64,000 bases of DNA from the NCBI RefSeq assembly GCF_037042905.1, contig NC_087245.1:14278501-14342500 (forward strand), read 5' to 3'. The notes below the pieces were generated by a model. It was given only the letters and a program-made list of their open reading frames with translations. It had not been told where the DNA came from and made no database searches. A program made the position numbers and the translations under genes. This DNA comes from Lytechinus pictus. Taxonomy: Eukaryota; Echinodermata; Echinoidea; Temnopleuroida; Toxopneustidae. Each line of letters starts with the position of its first letter. Within the stretch, counting starts at the first letter, position 1. This document shows positions 1 to 11,154 of the stretch, piece after piece.

Positions 1-160
1 GGGAACCCTCACATAACACAGGCAATGCAGAAAGTGTTACATACAACGTTGATTATGCACAAATCAGTGAGTATCAATACTGATAAATAATGTCTTAGAT
101 TTTGTAATTCTCACAAGTATATTATAGAGATAGGGACATTAGGACATTAGTCAAGTAGAA

Positions 161-400
161 GTGTCGTGGTGTAGCAGCTTTGACTCCCGCCTTGTAATCA
201 GAGGGTTGTGTGTTCGAATCCCACCATGGCCTAGCGCCCTTTGGCAAGGCATCAATCCACACTTTGCCACTCTCACCCAGGTGCTAATTGGGTACCAATA
301 TGAAAAAAAACGTCAGAGTGGTTGGTTTGGCAAGTGTGCACCTAACAGACTGCCAGAAAAACTTTGAATCCAGTGACCAGTTAATAATATTGTGAAGAAC
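161..400 (+). repeat. tRNA-derived SINE fragment
   Basis: A tRNA-like head occupies about 161-235. It has a degenerate A box, a good B box (TTCGAATCC at 213-221) and a CCTTGTAATCAG anticodon-arm-like stretch. It is followed by a core (GGCAAGGCATCAATCCACAC, then CACCCAGGTGCTAATTGGGTACC). The same core and head occur in reverse at 24761-25106, so this is a dispersed SINE copy and not a tRNA gene: the acceptor stem does not pair and the head runs directly into the core. Confidence 0.7.
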
Positions 401-552
401 TTTGAGCAATCATAGACTGGAATCGCGCTACATGAAAGCCAATTGTTTGGGGGTTTTTTGGGAGGGGGAGGAGAAAGCAATTATAACGTTTAATGAATAT
501 AAGTACTTATTTTTGTAAAAGATCGTCTCTGGTAGTTTATGGGAATTCAAGA

Positions 553-645
553 ATCTAGGGCCTGTTTCACAAAGAGTTACAACTATGGCAACTCGTATAG
601 AAACCTTGATTGTGATTGGCTGCTGGGCCATGTGACGATTTTATT
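553..645. repeat. half copy of a foldback MITE
   Basis: The segment beginning GGGCCTGTTTCAC and continuing AGAGTTACAACTATGG matches the left arm and middle (CTTGATT-TGATTGGCTGCTG) of the complete inverted-repeat element at 5363-5521. Only one arm is present here, so this is a solo or truncated copy. Confidence 0.55.
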
Positions 646-941
646 TACCTTTGTTTTCATATTTTCATCCTTCCTTAACTCAGTGTTAATCATTTTTATT
701 CTCATATTGCATCTTCTTTCTATCTCCCTCTATTTTCAAACTTTCGATCTGTATTACTATTCCATCTTTCATTCTTACTTCTGACCTTTCCTCCTTCTCT
801 CTGTCTCTCTGTTTCCTTTCCTTATCTTTCCCTTTTATATTTTTCATGGTACATGTAGTTTCACCTCTCCCTCACTTCACCCATCTTACGAAGCCTGACA
901 AGTTTCACTCAAGGATTTTTTTTTATTTCTTCATTCTTCAG

Positions 942-1115
942 CCCACAGTACCGTTCACTGGCAGACCTCCTGTGCTAACATCGCTCACACTACTCATAAA
1001 GTGGACGGGCTGTCAGCAGGGGGATCTTACAAGTTTAGGATCACGGCTCAGAATGATGTTGGATGCAGTGATAAGGGCGAGACCACACCTGCCATCACTC
1101 TCCCAGATGATACTG
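942..1115 (+). CDS. trio/kalrn: Trio/Kalirin-like exon: C-terminal part of FN3 domain
   Basis: The acceptor is TTCTTCAG and the donor GTAAGG; the exon is phase 1 at both ends, usual for FN3 and Ig modules. It encodes the second half of an FN3 fold, including VHWQTSCANIAHTTHKV and the hallmark GGSYKFRITAQNDVG. The first half of the domain should lie in an exon before the window. Confidence 0.85.
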
Positions 1116-4100
1116 GTAAGGATGATTCATTCTCTGCAGTTGACAAGGATTTCAATCTTTAAAAACAAAAGCTCCTGTTGTAGAAAAATGAATATTTTTA
1201 TTGATAGTGTTGAGTACGTTCATACTATTTAGGAAATATATTGAAATCAATAGATGCATTATAAATTATTTCATCTGTAATGCTTTGACAATCATGCAGT
1301 GACCTAAAACCGCTTAAATGTACAGGCTTAACATTTGTGTAAATATTCACATACATGCATACATACATTTCTGTTTAGAGTGAGTATGATTAACAACAAA
1401 ATAGAGTTAATTTTTTATCATTATAGTGATTTCAAAATATTACAACATACACAAATTTGTAGTTGCATTATAATAAACATTACCCAGTCATTTTGAGCAA
1501 TTTTTGTCTCACCTGCATAGCAGAGTGAGACTATAGGCGCCGCTTTTCCGACGGCGGCGGTGACGGCGTCAACACCAAATCTTAACCTGAGGTTAAGTTT
1601 TTGAAATGACAGCATAACTTAGAAAGTATATGGACCTAGTTCATGAAACTTGGCCATAAGGTTAATCAAGAATTACTGAACATCCTGCCTGAGTTTCATG
1701 TCACATGACCAAGGTCAAAGGTCATTTAGGGTCAATGAACTTAGACCATGTTGGGGGAATCAACATCAAAATCTTAACCTAAGGTTAAGTTTTTGAAATG
1801 TCATCATAACTTAGAAAATATATGGACCTAGTTCATGAAACTTATACATAAGGTTAATCAAGTATCACTGAACATCCTGCTTGAGTTTCACATCACATGA
1901 CCAAGGTCAAAGGTCATTTAGGGTCAATGAACTTTGGCCGAATTGGGGGTATCTGTTGAATTACCATCATAACTTTGAAAGTTTATGGATCTGATTCATG
2001 AAACTTGGACATAATAGTAATCAAGTATTACTGAACATCCTGTGCAAGTTTCAGGTCACATGATCAAGGTCAAAGGTCATTTAGGGTCAATGAACTTTGG
2101 CCAAATTGGGGTATTTGTTGAATTACAGCCATAAATTTGAAAGTGTGTTGGTCTAGTTCATAAAACTTGGACATAATAGTAATCAAGTATCACTGAACAT
2201 CCTGTGCGAGTTTCAGGTCACATGATCAAGGTCAAAGGTCATGTAAGGTCAATGAACTTTGGCCAAATTGGGGTATTTGTTGAATTGCCATCATATCTCT
2301 ATAAGTGTATTGGTCTAGTTCATAAAACGTGGAAATAAGAGTAACCAAGTATCACTGAACATCTTGTGCGAGTTATAGTAGTTTTCAAAATCAGCACTGC
2401 TGCTATATTGAATCGCGTGATGCAGGTGAGACGGCCAGAGGCATTCCACTTGTTCAATCTCATTACCACAATCCATTATCTATAAATTTGAATAGATCTG
2501 CAAAGTAATTAAAGAATTGTGTGAGCATGGCTATGAATGGGAAGATTTTTCAGGCTTATTGAAGGATGCAGACCAAACCTCTTCACTACCGAATTCTGTA
2601 ATTACCATAGGCATTGAACATGGTCAACGTGGTTCCAATATCTAATGGGTTAATCAGCAGAAGAATATGAAAAAGCATAACATATATTTAGAGGAGGAGA
2701 TTTACTAAGAATGTCAGTTTCACAGGACATGGACATGTATGTGTATAATTCTTTGTTTCCTCTCACAGCCCTTGCACGGAGAGAAAGCAACCTCTATTGG
2801 CAACATACTTGGAGTACAGATTTCAACATTACAAGAGAGCTGGGAAGGTATGATATTGAAGTGTATCAAACTCTTTACTTTTTTTCATTAGATGATTCAT
2901 TTTTATCATCAGCATCATCATCACCACCATTATCAGCAGCAACACCATCATCATCAACATCCTCTTCTACATCATCCTTATTATCACACCCACAGCCACA
3001 TTACCATCAGCATCGTTATCATCATCAACAGCACCATCCTCTTCCTCCTCCTCCCCGATCATCATCAGAAAAGCGTCACCATCATCATCACCATCCTCTT
3101 CTACATCATCCGCATTATCATGCCCACAACCACATTACCATCAACAGCACCATCCTCCTCCTCCTCCTCCCCGATCATCATCATCACCATCGTCTTCTAC
3201 ATCATCCTTATTATCACACCCACAACCACATTACCATCAGCATCGTTATCATCAACAGCACCATCCTCTTCCTCCTCCTCCCCGATCATCATCAGAAAAG
3301 CGTCACCATCATCATCACCATCCTCTTCTACATCATCCGCATTATCATGCCCACAACCACTTTACCATCAGCATCGTTATCATCAACAGCACCATCCTCC
3401 TCCTCCTCCTCCCCGATCATCATCATCACCATCCTCTTCTACATCATCCTTATTATCACACCCACAACCACATTACCATCAGCATCGTTATCATCAACAG
3501 CACCATCCTCCTCCTCCTCCTCCCCGATCATCATCATCACCATCCTCTTCTACATCATCCTTATTATCACACCCACAACCACATTACCATCAGCATCGTT
3601 ATCATCAACAGCACCATCCTCCTCCTCCTCCTCCCCGATCATCATCATCACCATCCTCTTCTACATCATCCTTATTATCACACCCACAACCACTTTACCA
3701 TCAGCATCGTTATCATCAACAGCACCATCCTCTTCCTCCTCCTCCCCGATCATCATCATCACCATCGTCTTCTACATCATCCTTATTATCACACCCACAA
3801 CCACATTACCATCAGCATCGTTATCATCAACAGCACCATCCTCCTCCTTTTTCCCCCCACCTCCTTTCCCCCTCATCATTATCATCATAACCCCAACCCT
3901 ACACCCCTCAAAATCCTTATTCTTATTATCCCAACAATCATTGTCATCATTTCAGAAGTATTCATTCAAACATTGTGCATGCTTTTCATGATGAAGTTTT
4001 ACTTCCAACTCTAAATTATAACATAAATAGATGTAATAAATTTTCGAAAATCAAACTAAGCCATGTGTAATAAACACCATATTTGTGGGGAGCAAGTGTC

Positions 4101-7100
4101 GATCTGTGCCCTCCTTTTTGTGAAAGCAGAACGTTTAGATATTCTTCTTAAAAACCTATTTCCACTTATAGGGGAAGGTTTTCATCCACACATGCCTGCA
4201 CCCGGTCTCAACAACAGAGAGTGCTAGCAGCAAAGTTCATCAGCAAGCGATTGATGGATCTTGAGCAGGTTCAGCATGAAGCGTCCATGATGCAGCCCCT
4301 TCAGCACCCGTTAATCTGTTCATTACATGCTACTTATGAGACTCATGGGCAGTATATCTTGGTCTTAGATCTGTGAGTATCTTGTCATTATGATACTAAA
4401 AATTAAATACATAGAATGCTTGAAGCGATTCAGTGCAATTTACAGAAAAACAAATAAATTGCAGGTTAGAGTTCCCTCAGGGTTGACCCTGCTTGAGCAA
4501 AGGCCCGCTCCCCCCCCCCCCCCATTTTATTTCTCTGACAAATTTTCTTTCAACCAATTAGATGCAAGGATATCTGTAGCATATCACAGTTGTTGGTGAC
4601 AATCGCTGGCAAAGAGCTTTGTGAAACAAGTCCTTCAAAAACTGTACTCTATGACTATTATTACAGTGGAGTAGATTGTTCTGAAGCTCATTTCAAAGCT
4701 CTAATGTTACTAATGTTGAAACTAATATGAGTTCTTATTTGCTAATCCGACATTGCAATGGAAATTTAAACTTTCACTTATTGTCATTGCTTCCTATGGA
4801 ATCAAAACGAAACTTGTGAATTCAATAATTAGTTAATATCCAACAAAGTATATATTTTTCAATAATTATAATACATGCCATTATAATTGAATATTGTACA
4901 TGAACTGATTCCCTCTTATATTGTATATTCCACTTTGTTAAAATTGTGCTTATGGCCAGATAAGTTTAGAGCATTTTATAATAGAACTTGTCTGACATTT
5001 TATCCAACTGTTGCCATAGTAATACAGTGCATCTGATAATCTAAGTCACGGGAATTTTATGATTACAAATATGATGAATTGCTCCCCAGATTGAAAAAAC
5101 CCATCCCCTTTTTCCCCAAATGATACAATTTAAATATTATGAATATGTTCTTATCATATCTTTAGAATTCCTGATGGTAAAATTTTGGAGTACCTGGTGA
5201 GCCTGTCTCAGGTGACCGAGAGACAGATCATTGGCTTTATTAGACAGCTGGTACAGGCAGTGAACTATCTACATTCAAATGGAATAGTCCACCTTGACAT
5301 TAAGGTTGGTATAAGGTTGGACTCATTCAGAGCCCTTCAACTTACTCCTAGTGTTCAGACATGGGGTCTGTTTCATCAAGAGTTACAACTATTGTAACTT
5401 TGCCATTATTTCAAACTGGCATGGAAACCTTGATTCTGATTGGCTGCTGATGTCTGTTACCATGGTTGTTGCCATAATGGCAAAGTTACCATAGTTATAA
5501 ACTCTGCATGAAACATGCCCTAGGTGACAAAAATTACCCCTGTTAATGAGAGAGGTCTTCAAAAAATGTCCAAGGTCACATGGACAAACCCAAGACATTG
5601 TTATGACTTGTGTTGAATAACATCACTATGATTTCATTGGGGACATGCATAATTTTCATGATGACTTATACTCATATGACTTTGTACACAAAAATATTGT
5701 TTTGCATTGTTGTGAACAAGTCTTGTGATACTCTTTATTTTCTTCATACTTCAACACAATTCCTTTTGGCATGTATCTGTCTTTTTTAGATATACCAAAG
5801 CTATCCTGTGACATTTAAATGAAATATCAACATCAGAATGGTGTGAAATTTTGAGAAAAGTAACCATGATTCTGCCTGAAACTGTCTTGTGTTATGCATA
5901 ACGTATGGGGATAGGCTCTAATTCATGTGAGAATGAGCAAGAGTTTATGATTTGGAAATCTTACACTAAGAGACTTGGCTTGTCTGATGAGGTGCAAGAT
6001 TTATACATCAAACATTATTTCTATTTGTTTGACAGCCTGAGAATGTTTTGATGGAGGTAGCATTGGGTCGAGCTCAGATTAAACTGATTGACTTTGGTGA
6101 TGCAATGGATCTTTGGTCTTCCCCACCGCCTTTCTACCATGAACTCAATGCTAACCCAGAATTCTGTGCACCGGAGCTCCTCAACGGAAATGAAATTGAT
6201 TATGGCACAGATGTATGGTAAGTCAAAGACCTTGAATTCCTAGCCCCCTCACCATGTTCCCAAAATGTTCTATTCAGTTTTATTATGAAATGCTAGACAG
6301 CTAGACTTATATATTTTTTTTGAAATATTTTTTATTTTTAAACATCAAGATGAAAATGGTAGGAATTTCACTGTCTTTCATCAAACAAAATATCTTTATG
6401 AAGAATAACTAGTTTGTAATTGGTTTTGTGTCTGATTACATGGAATAAGACTATTATACTTTGCAGGAAGTGCTTGGATACCATTATACAATATGTATAC
6501 TTTGTTGGAATAAAATATATATGTTCATGCTCATTCTTCTTGTTTAATGGAAATATTTTCATTTCTTTGATTGTAGTATTTCACTTTCTGTCTAGATTTC
6601 TTAGTATGTTTGATATTTTTTTAATAATCATATTTTCATTTCTTTTAAATTTGCAACTTTAGGAGTATTGGAGCTCTTTCCTATGTCATGTAAGTATCTT
6701 ATTACCACAAAAATCAGGAAAATGGCATTATCAGACTTCAAAGGGATTTCTTAATGTGTAAAACTGCAGAAATGTATTGCATTTTACAATCAGAGCTATC
6801 ACACAAAGAAATGATACACTTCTTCTGCCGTTACTGAATTCTGGTCATTTCCCTATTAAAGCATGTGGGAGAATTGACCTTTAATACATGTATATCTTAC
6901 AGTATTTCTCATCTATTTTTGTCTTGAGTAAAGTATTACTGTACATTGTACTTTAAGTAATTGGGATGTGCTTCCTAACTTCATTTTAAAAGAGTACAAA
7001 ACCAAATAGAAGTACCTACTTATATGGCTGTATTTGAAGTAAAAATTTGAGGGATGTACTGTATAGGGGAACACTTTTATCCCTTTGAAATAAAATTGTC

Positions 7101-8828
7101 TTCATTTTTCACTATGCTTCAAAGTATGGGTACCCGTGCGAAGTCAAAATTAATTGTATTTAGCTCAGAATGGTGTCTCCAAATAGTATGGGATGGAATA
7201 CTACGGGGGGTGGTATTATCCAAATAATAGTGGTAATAGATGCAAAGTGGTTAGATATGTCACTGATAAAAGTGAATTGTTGTATGTTACTATTCATAAC
7301 AATCTTTGCTTTTCACTTGTTTATTTGATTATCACAGGTTGAGTGGCGTCTCCCCGTTTCTTGATGAAAGTCTGGAGGAGACCAATATGAACATCATCCG
7401 AGTTGACTACAGCTTTCCAGATGAGTACTTCAAGAATGTCAGCCAGAATGCCAAGCATTTCATCACGGGACTGCTCCAACCAGAAACTAGGTAGGAATCC
7501 AATCTCATCGATTAACTGAGCTTTTTTTATTTTCTTCTTAAAAAATGAAGACCCACTACCAAATAGATTTATATTACACATTGTATCAAGACATAAATGA
7601 TAGTTTCTTGAATGGATGGATGATGATGATTTTCAGGAGGAGGAAGTGAAGATGGAGTTTGTATAGTAGGCAGTTTATGATGTGCTTAAACCGGAAGAGA
7701 TATTGAGATTACCAGATACTACATACTTCTTTCATTATCTACTCAGCATTCTCTCCATTAATTTCATATTTCAAGTTTGAAATGGAAGTCCAGCATTTCT
7801 GTTATGAGTTTTTGGCTTATCTTTAAGTGAAAAAATATAAGGAACTATGTTAAGAGCATTAATGATGCCATTCATCTTCTGGTTATTTTTTATGTTTTGT
7901 TGATATGACTGAAAGACATCATTTGCTTGATCAAACCTCATGTACTGTTTTCTCATTTATAGTGAAAGGAAGACTACATCAGAATGTTTGATGAACCATT
8001 GGTTTGCTCAGACGTACTCTTCCCAAGATGACCCCACCCTCATGCACAAAACCAGGCTAGAAGATTTCATACACAGAAGAAAAACACAGGTAATTACTAC
8101 CTAATTCTAAATAGGAAGGGAAAGGGCAGCCCCCCCCAAAAAAAAAATAATAAGAAGAAATGAATAAATGAATGAATGGATGAGATAGATAGATAGAATG
8201 AATAAAAAATTGTGCCTAAATTGCAGAAAGGGGTTGCACTTTGTAAAGAATAAAATCTTGCAAATATTTCCAGCCAAAATTTTGACCTGAGCCACGGTGA
8301 AGGTTATTTCTAAGGGCAGTTTGTGCAAAAGAAAATTAGCAAAAATAGAGATATTTAGTAGCAATAGTTGCAACTATTTTGCTTGATATAATAAGTGACT
8401 TAGAATAATTATAGTATGGAAAATGCCCCCATGTATAATTTATTCTCCCTGTCCAAGCAAGAGGGTTAAAAAGTTTTGCAACCAATATATGTAAATATAA
8501 ATCATGGTTTTTCACTTAAAATCATAATTAAAAAAAAAGATATTTTGGATTATTTCATTTGGGATTTTACTGACTGAAATATGAAGATATATACATGAAA
8601 CATAAATGCTTTAAATCTGTAGAAGCTGTAAACAATTGTAATGTATTTTCTGAAGTGTTTTGGTTTTAATGAAGATTAATTATTCTTGACGTTTTTTTTT
8701 TTGGTACCACCAGAACATATTTCAAAACTTTCCTCTTTGATTTTGTTGGTTTACATACCTTCACTTTTCGCTCTCTCTTTCTCTTATCACAGCACAACTT
8801 TGTATCAGTGAAAGTAAACAGAAGATAA
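942..8828 (+). CDS. trio/kalrn: Trio/Kalirin-like RhoGEF kinase, 3' end (9 exons, 5'-partial)
   Basis: Nine exons join in phase at 942-1115, 2769-2847, 4172-4372, 5166-5304, 6036-6217, 6663-6689, 7338-7490, 7963-8089 and 8793-8828, giving 371 residues plus stop. The protein ends with part of an FN3 domain and then a full Ser/Thr kinase domain. The order FN3-kinase and the text GRGRFS, LQHPL, HLDIKPENVL, DFGDA, NPEF-APE, LSGVSPFLDESLEET, SFPDEYFKNVSQ and the tail RLEDFIHRRKTQ match the C terminus of vertebrate Trio and Kalirin. Those are large Rho guanine-exchange factors acting in axon guidance and actin control. Key catalytic residues are present: Lys of AAKF, Asp and Asn of HLDIKPEN, and DFG; HRD has become HLD as in the family. 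The spectrin, DH-PH, SH3 and Ig parts must lie upstream of the window. Confidence in the family is high, but Trio and Kalirin cannot be told apart here. Confidence 0.93.
1506..2432. repeat. 927-bp intronic element with 13-bp TIRs and internal tandem repeats
   Basis: It is bounded by the perfect inverted pair GTCTCACCTGCAT / ATGCAGGTGAGAC. Inside are about five diverged tandem units of 162-192 bp, each running from CATAACTT..ATATGGACCTAGTTCATGAAACTTGG to AAGGTCAAAGGTCA..GGGTCAATGAACTTTGG. The AAGGTCAAAGGTCA block (at 1711, 1903, 2066 and 2228) is a DR1 arrangement of nuclear-receptor half-sites. A GC-rich stretch (GGCGCCGC..GACGGCGGCGG) sits near the left end. No coding potential was seen. It lies in the intron between the FN3 exon and the kinase linker exon. 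Confidence 0.75.
2769..2847 (+). CDS. trio/kalrn: Trio/Kalirin-like exon: linker and start of kinase
   Basis: The acceptor is TCTCACAG and the donor GTATGA; the exon enters in phase 1 and leaves in phase 2. It encodes the linker ARRESNLYWQHTWSTDFN followed by ITRELGR, the first residues of the kinase glycine loop. The longer open frame around it is an artefact of the adjacent minisatellite. Confidence 0.88.
2888..3890. repeat. 111-bp minisatellite (CAT/CCT-rich)
   Basis: About eight or nine tandem units each contain CCGATCATCATCATCACC, then TCTTCTACATCATCC, CACCCACAACCACATTACC and CAACAGCACCATCC. Unit starts near 3412, 3523, 3634 and 3745 are exactly 111 bp apart; earlier units vary by a few bases. 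Because 111 is a multiple of three, long false reading frames run through it. It sits in the intron between kinase exons 2769-2847 and 4172-4372. Confidence 0.9.
4172..4372 (+). CDS. trio/kalrn: Trio/Kalirin-like exon: kinase N lobe
   Basis: The acceptor is CACTTATAG and the donor GTGAGT (phase 2 to 2). It completes GRGRFS (glycine loop) and encodes VLAAKFISKRLM (ATP-anchoring Lys), QVQHEASMMQPLQHPL (helix C with its Glu) and ATYETHGQYILVLDL (hinge). Confidence 0.92.
5166..5304 (+). CDS. trio/kalrn: Trio/Kalirin-like exon: kinase helices D-E and catalytic loop
   Basis: The acceptor is TCTTTAG and the donor GTTGGT (phase 2 to 0). It encodes GKILEYLVSLSQVTE, then QLVQAVNYLHSNGIVHLDIK. HLD replaces the usual HRD, as in vertebrate Trio and Kalirin. 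Confidence 0.92.
5363..5521. repeat. foldback MITE in Trio/Kalirin-like intron
   Basis: This is an inverted repeat with arms of about 45 bp: the left arm begins GGGTCTGTTTCATCAAGAG and the right arm ends CTGCATGAAACATGCCC. Both carry GTTACAACTAT..AACTTTGCCAT in opposite orientation. The short middle reads GGAAACCTTGATTCTGATTG. A one-armed relative lies at 553-645. Confidence 0.75.
6036..6217 (+). CDS. trio/kalrn: Trio/Kalirin-like exon: DFG and APE motifs
   Basis: The acceptor is TTTGACAG and the donor GTAAGT (phase 0 to 2). It encodes PENVLMEVALGRAQIKLIDF-GDAMD, then NANPEFCAPELLNG and YGTDVW. It carries the metal-binding DFG, the activation segment and the APE motif. Confidence 0.92.
6663..6689 (+). 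CDS. trio/kalrn: Trio/Kalirin-like 27-nt microexon
   Basis: Twenty-seven bases between TTGCAACTTTAG and GTAAGT encode SIGALSYV in kinase helix F. The phases (2 in, 2 out) join the flanking exons into GTDVWSIGALSYVMLSGVSPF, matching the family's DTWSVGVLTYVLLSGVSPF spacing without a gap. This is strong evidence that the microexon is real. Confidence 0.88.
7338..7490 (+). CDS. trio/kalrn: Trio/Kalirin-like exon: kinase C lobe
   Basis: The acceptor is TTATCACAG and the donor GTAGGA (phase 2 to 2). It encodes LSGVSPFLDESLEETNMN, then IIRVDYSFPDEYFKNVSQNA and KHFITGLLQPETR. This is the most Trio/Kalirin-like stretch of the gene. Confidence 0.93.
7963..8089 (+). CDS. trio/kalrn: Trio/Kalirin-like exon: end of kinase domain
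   Basis: The acceptor is CATTTATAG and the donor GTAATT (phase 2 to 0). It encodes SERKTTSECLMNHWFAQTY and then TRLEDFIHRRKTQ. In vertebrate homologues the equivalent R-L-x-x-F-I-x-R-R-K lies just after the kinase fold. Confidence 0.9.
8793..8828 (+). CDS. trio/kalrn: Trio/Kalirin-like terminal coding exon
   Basis: After CTTATCACAG the frame reads HNFVSVKVNRR and stops at TAA (8826-8828). The tail is shorter than in vertebrate Kalirin/Trio. The 3' UTR follows. Confidence 0.85.
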   Translation, partial: HNFVSVKVNRR

Positions 8829-9002
8829 CACAGACATCCACCTTGGCAATGTCGATTGCAATTAGAACTTTACTCTCTCAAACCAAGCTGCAATATCAAC
8901 CCACCTGGTAATTGGACTCGTCGCCAATTGTAAGCAGCTGGTTCCTCTCCAAAGCCCATGGGAGTAATAGAATTCAGTAGTCTATGCGTTCATGTACGAT
9001 TC

Positions 9003-9370
9003 TCTGATGATGATGATGATGCATTCTGGGACTAGTAGTGAGTTTTTACGTGCATCCTCCCTTGCAATTTCTCTGCAGAGCATTCTTTCATGTGGAGTAC
9101 TGCTCTTTGATGAATATCAAGCCACAAGGAATGTGAATCGATTGTTTTCATAACTTAAGATATTGGACATTGTGAAGGATAGCTGTGATGATGATGTTGC
9201 GCTTGGGACTAGGAGTGAGTATCCTCTCTTCCAATTGCTCTGGAGAGCAGCTCTGGAAAGCATTCTTTCATGTGGAATACTGCTCTTTGATGAACATCTA
9301 GACACAAGGAATGTGGCTGGGTTTGTTTTCAGAACTACTGTATTGGACTTTGTGAAGGATAGCTCATTCG
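9003..9370. repeat. tandem duplication of about 183 bp
   Basis: Two diverged head-to-tail units both read GATGATGATG..GGGACTAG.AGTGAGT, then GAGCATTCTTTCATGTGGA-like text, CTGCTCTTTGATGAA.ATC, ACAAGGAATGTG and GACTTTGTGAAGGATAGCT-like text. The units start near 9003 and 9186. Confidence 0.7.
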
Positions 9371-10109
9371 ATAAAGGAGTGGGTTTTGTCATCTCACGAA
9401 CTGGCTTCAAGATCTGTGCACTTTGACAAGGGATTTTATTCATCTTCAATAATCAGGCTCCTCGGAAAGGAGGCAGAGGTATAAATCCTGTTATGCTTAG
9501 TCACGCTAATGAAACCAATTTATTTGAGTCGTGATACACAGTGAATTATGAACTTATACAGTAGTTAATACTTTTTTCTGTGCTATGCTGCAATATTATT
9601 GTTAGTTTGGAAAAAAATAGCAAGATTCCCTTGAAATTCTTCTCTCTGCCATTATCTGTATTTTTGTAATATTGCATGATTTTTTTTTTTTACATTCAAT
9701 ACACAGTAGTCTCATTATTTGTGTAGGTTGTGGTTTAGCCTGCATATCAAACTTGTTAAAAGCTATTAGAGTAATTTGTATTATAGGAATACAAGAAACT
9801 ATGCACACCAATTTATTTTGAGGTACATGTAGTTCTTATCGTTATCCATATCCATCACGATTACCAAAGAATTTTTATTTATATATTATATCTTCTGTAT
9901 CCAATAAATGTAATTATTTTGTATTTTTTTAATTAAGTTATGAATGCAAAGCACATCCACCTATTCTTGTGAGAGAAGTTGGCCATGTTTTCAGTAGTTC
10001 TCCCACCATTCCCCATGGAAAACCAGGCCACATTAAATGATTATACTGCATATTTTATCACTGGCTGGTTGTACTTTGTTTGGCACCTTCCCAGCAAGAA
10101 TTCTCACAT

Positions 10110-10350
10110 TCATCTTCCTTTTATGATAATAATAATAGCGGCATATTTACCCAGGGTAGCCACTTCAGTTCCGAAAACTGTTCTCCCAGCGGGCCATGCT
10201 ATTATTACCCCGGCTTTAGCATGGCTACCTTTATCGGGCGCTCGAGCATTCGAGGAATTTCTTCCTACCGGGTACTCATTCACCTCACCTGGGTCGAGTG
10301 CAGCACAATGTGGATAAATTTCTTGCTGAAGGAAATTACGCCATGGTTTT
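10110..10350 (-). repeat. SINE-like element, reverse orientation
   Basis: It contains TACCCAGGGTAGCCACTT, CTCCCAGCGGGCC, CTACCGGGTACTCATTCACC and TGGGTCGAGTGCAGCACAA..GTGGAT. The reverse complement matches 62385-62605 (GCTGGGAGAACAGTT, GTGGCTACCTGGGTAAA), and the CCGGGTACCCATT core matches the SINE at 24761-25106. The tail end is an AATAATAATA tract near 10120. Confidence 0.65.
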
Positions 10351-11154
10351 TATGCCATGATGAAATGGGATGATTGAAATTAAAGGTTGGCTTCCTACTA
10401 AGAGGGTCACTGACTTCAGTTATGGAGTCTTACAAGTAATCTTCTAATGAAAACAATCGTCAGAAAGAGAGGGAATGTTTTGGTAACCATTGTTCCAATG
10501 CTTTATGCAATGATTTTTATCAATTGATGAATTTATCAGAATAATTCATAGTATAAACAAAACCATAAGTAAGCTTGAAATTTACCGGTATTCTTTATTG
10601 CATTATACATGTATACACTGCTTGTACAAGTATAATATATGAAATTGAAACCTTGTCAGTAGTAGATGTTTCTTAAAGCTTTTGCTCCATTTTGGGGAAC
10701 AAAATACTGCCAGTTTCATGGAAACATTTGCACCAAAAAAAATATATGTAATAGGACCTTCAAAAGTGGTAGTAAAATACACTTTCACACAGAAATACGA
10801 GTTTATTGCTAGAAATAATATTGTGCTGTTTACAATGTTGTAATCCCAGATTGATGGATATTTTCTCCATACGATATTCATTATTTTGTTTGTATTTTAT
10901 GTCCAATCATGTAGCATCACATTTTCAACATTTTCTACATAAATTATGCTCAGGTTTTCTCTGTTTCTTTTTGTATTTACTTTTTGTTGATAACAGTTTA
11001 TGTATGTGCCATGTACATGTTATCAATATTAAGTGAATGTGCACATGTTGACCCCAACAGTATGCAAACACAGGGCCTCTAATACCATTATATTGCAATA
11101 TTTTTGTACAATTGTGTAATATTGTCAATGCTGTCCTATGTGTGTACCAATAAA

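Larger units (their letters stand above)
8829..11154 (+). other. probable 3' UTR of Trio/Kalirin-like gene
   Basis: There is no coding signal after the stop. AATAAA hexamers occur at 9903-9908 and, more distally, at 11149-11154 (CCAATAAACAAGG). Either could end the transcript. The stretch contains a tandem duplication (9003-9370) and a SINE (10110-10350). The true end cannot be fixed without transcripts. Confidence 0.4.

Noticed and set aside
161-235. Possible tRNA gene (Thr-like anticodon)
   Set aside because: B box is good, but the acceptor stem does not pair and the head runs into a SINE core shared with 24761-25106.
2711-3991. Long + strand open frame of 426 codons
   Set aside because: It is the true exon 2769-2847 read through its GTATGA donor into the 111-bp minisatellite; the repeat has no stop because its unit is a multiple of three.
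9979-10373. Two overlapping + strand frames of about 100 codons
   Set aside because: They cover a reversed SINE and its AT-rich tail.
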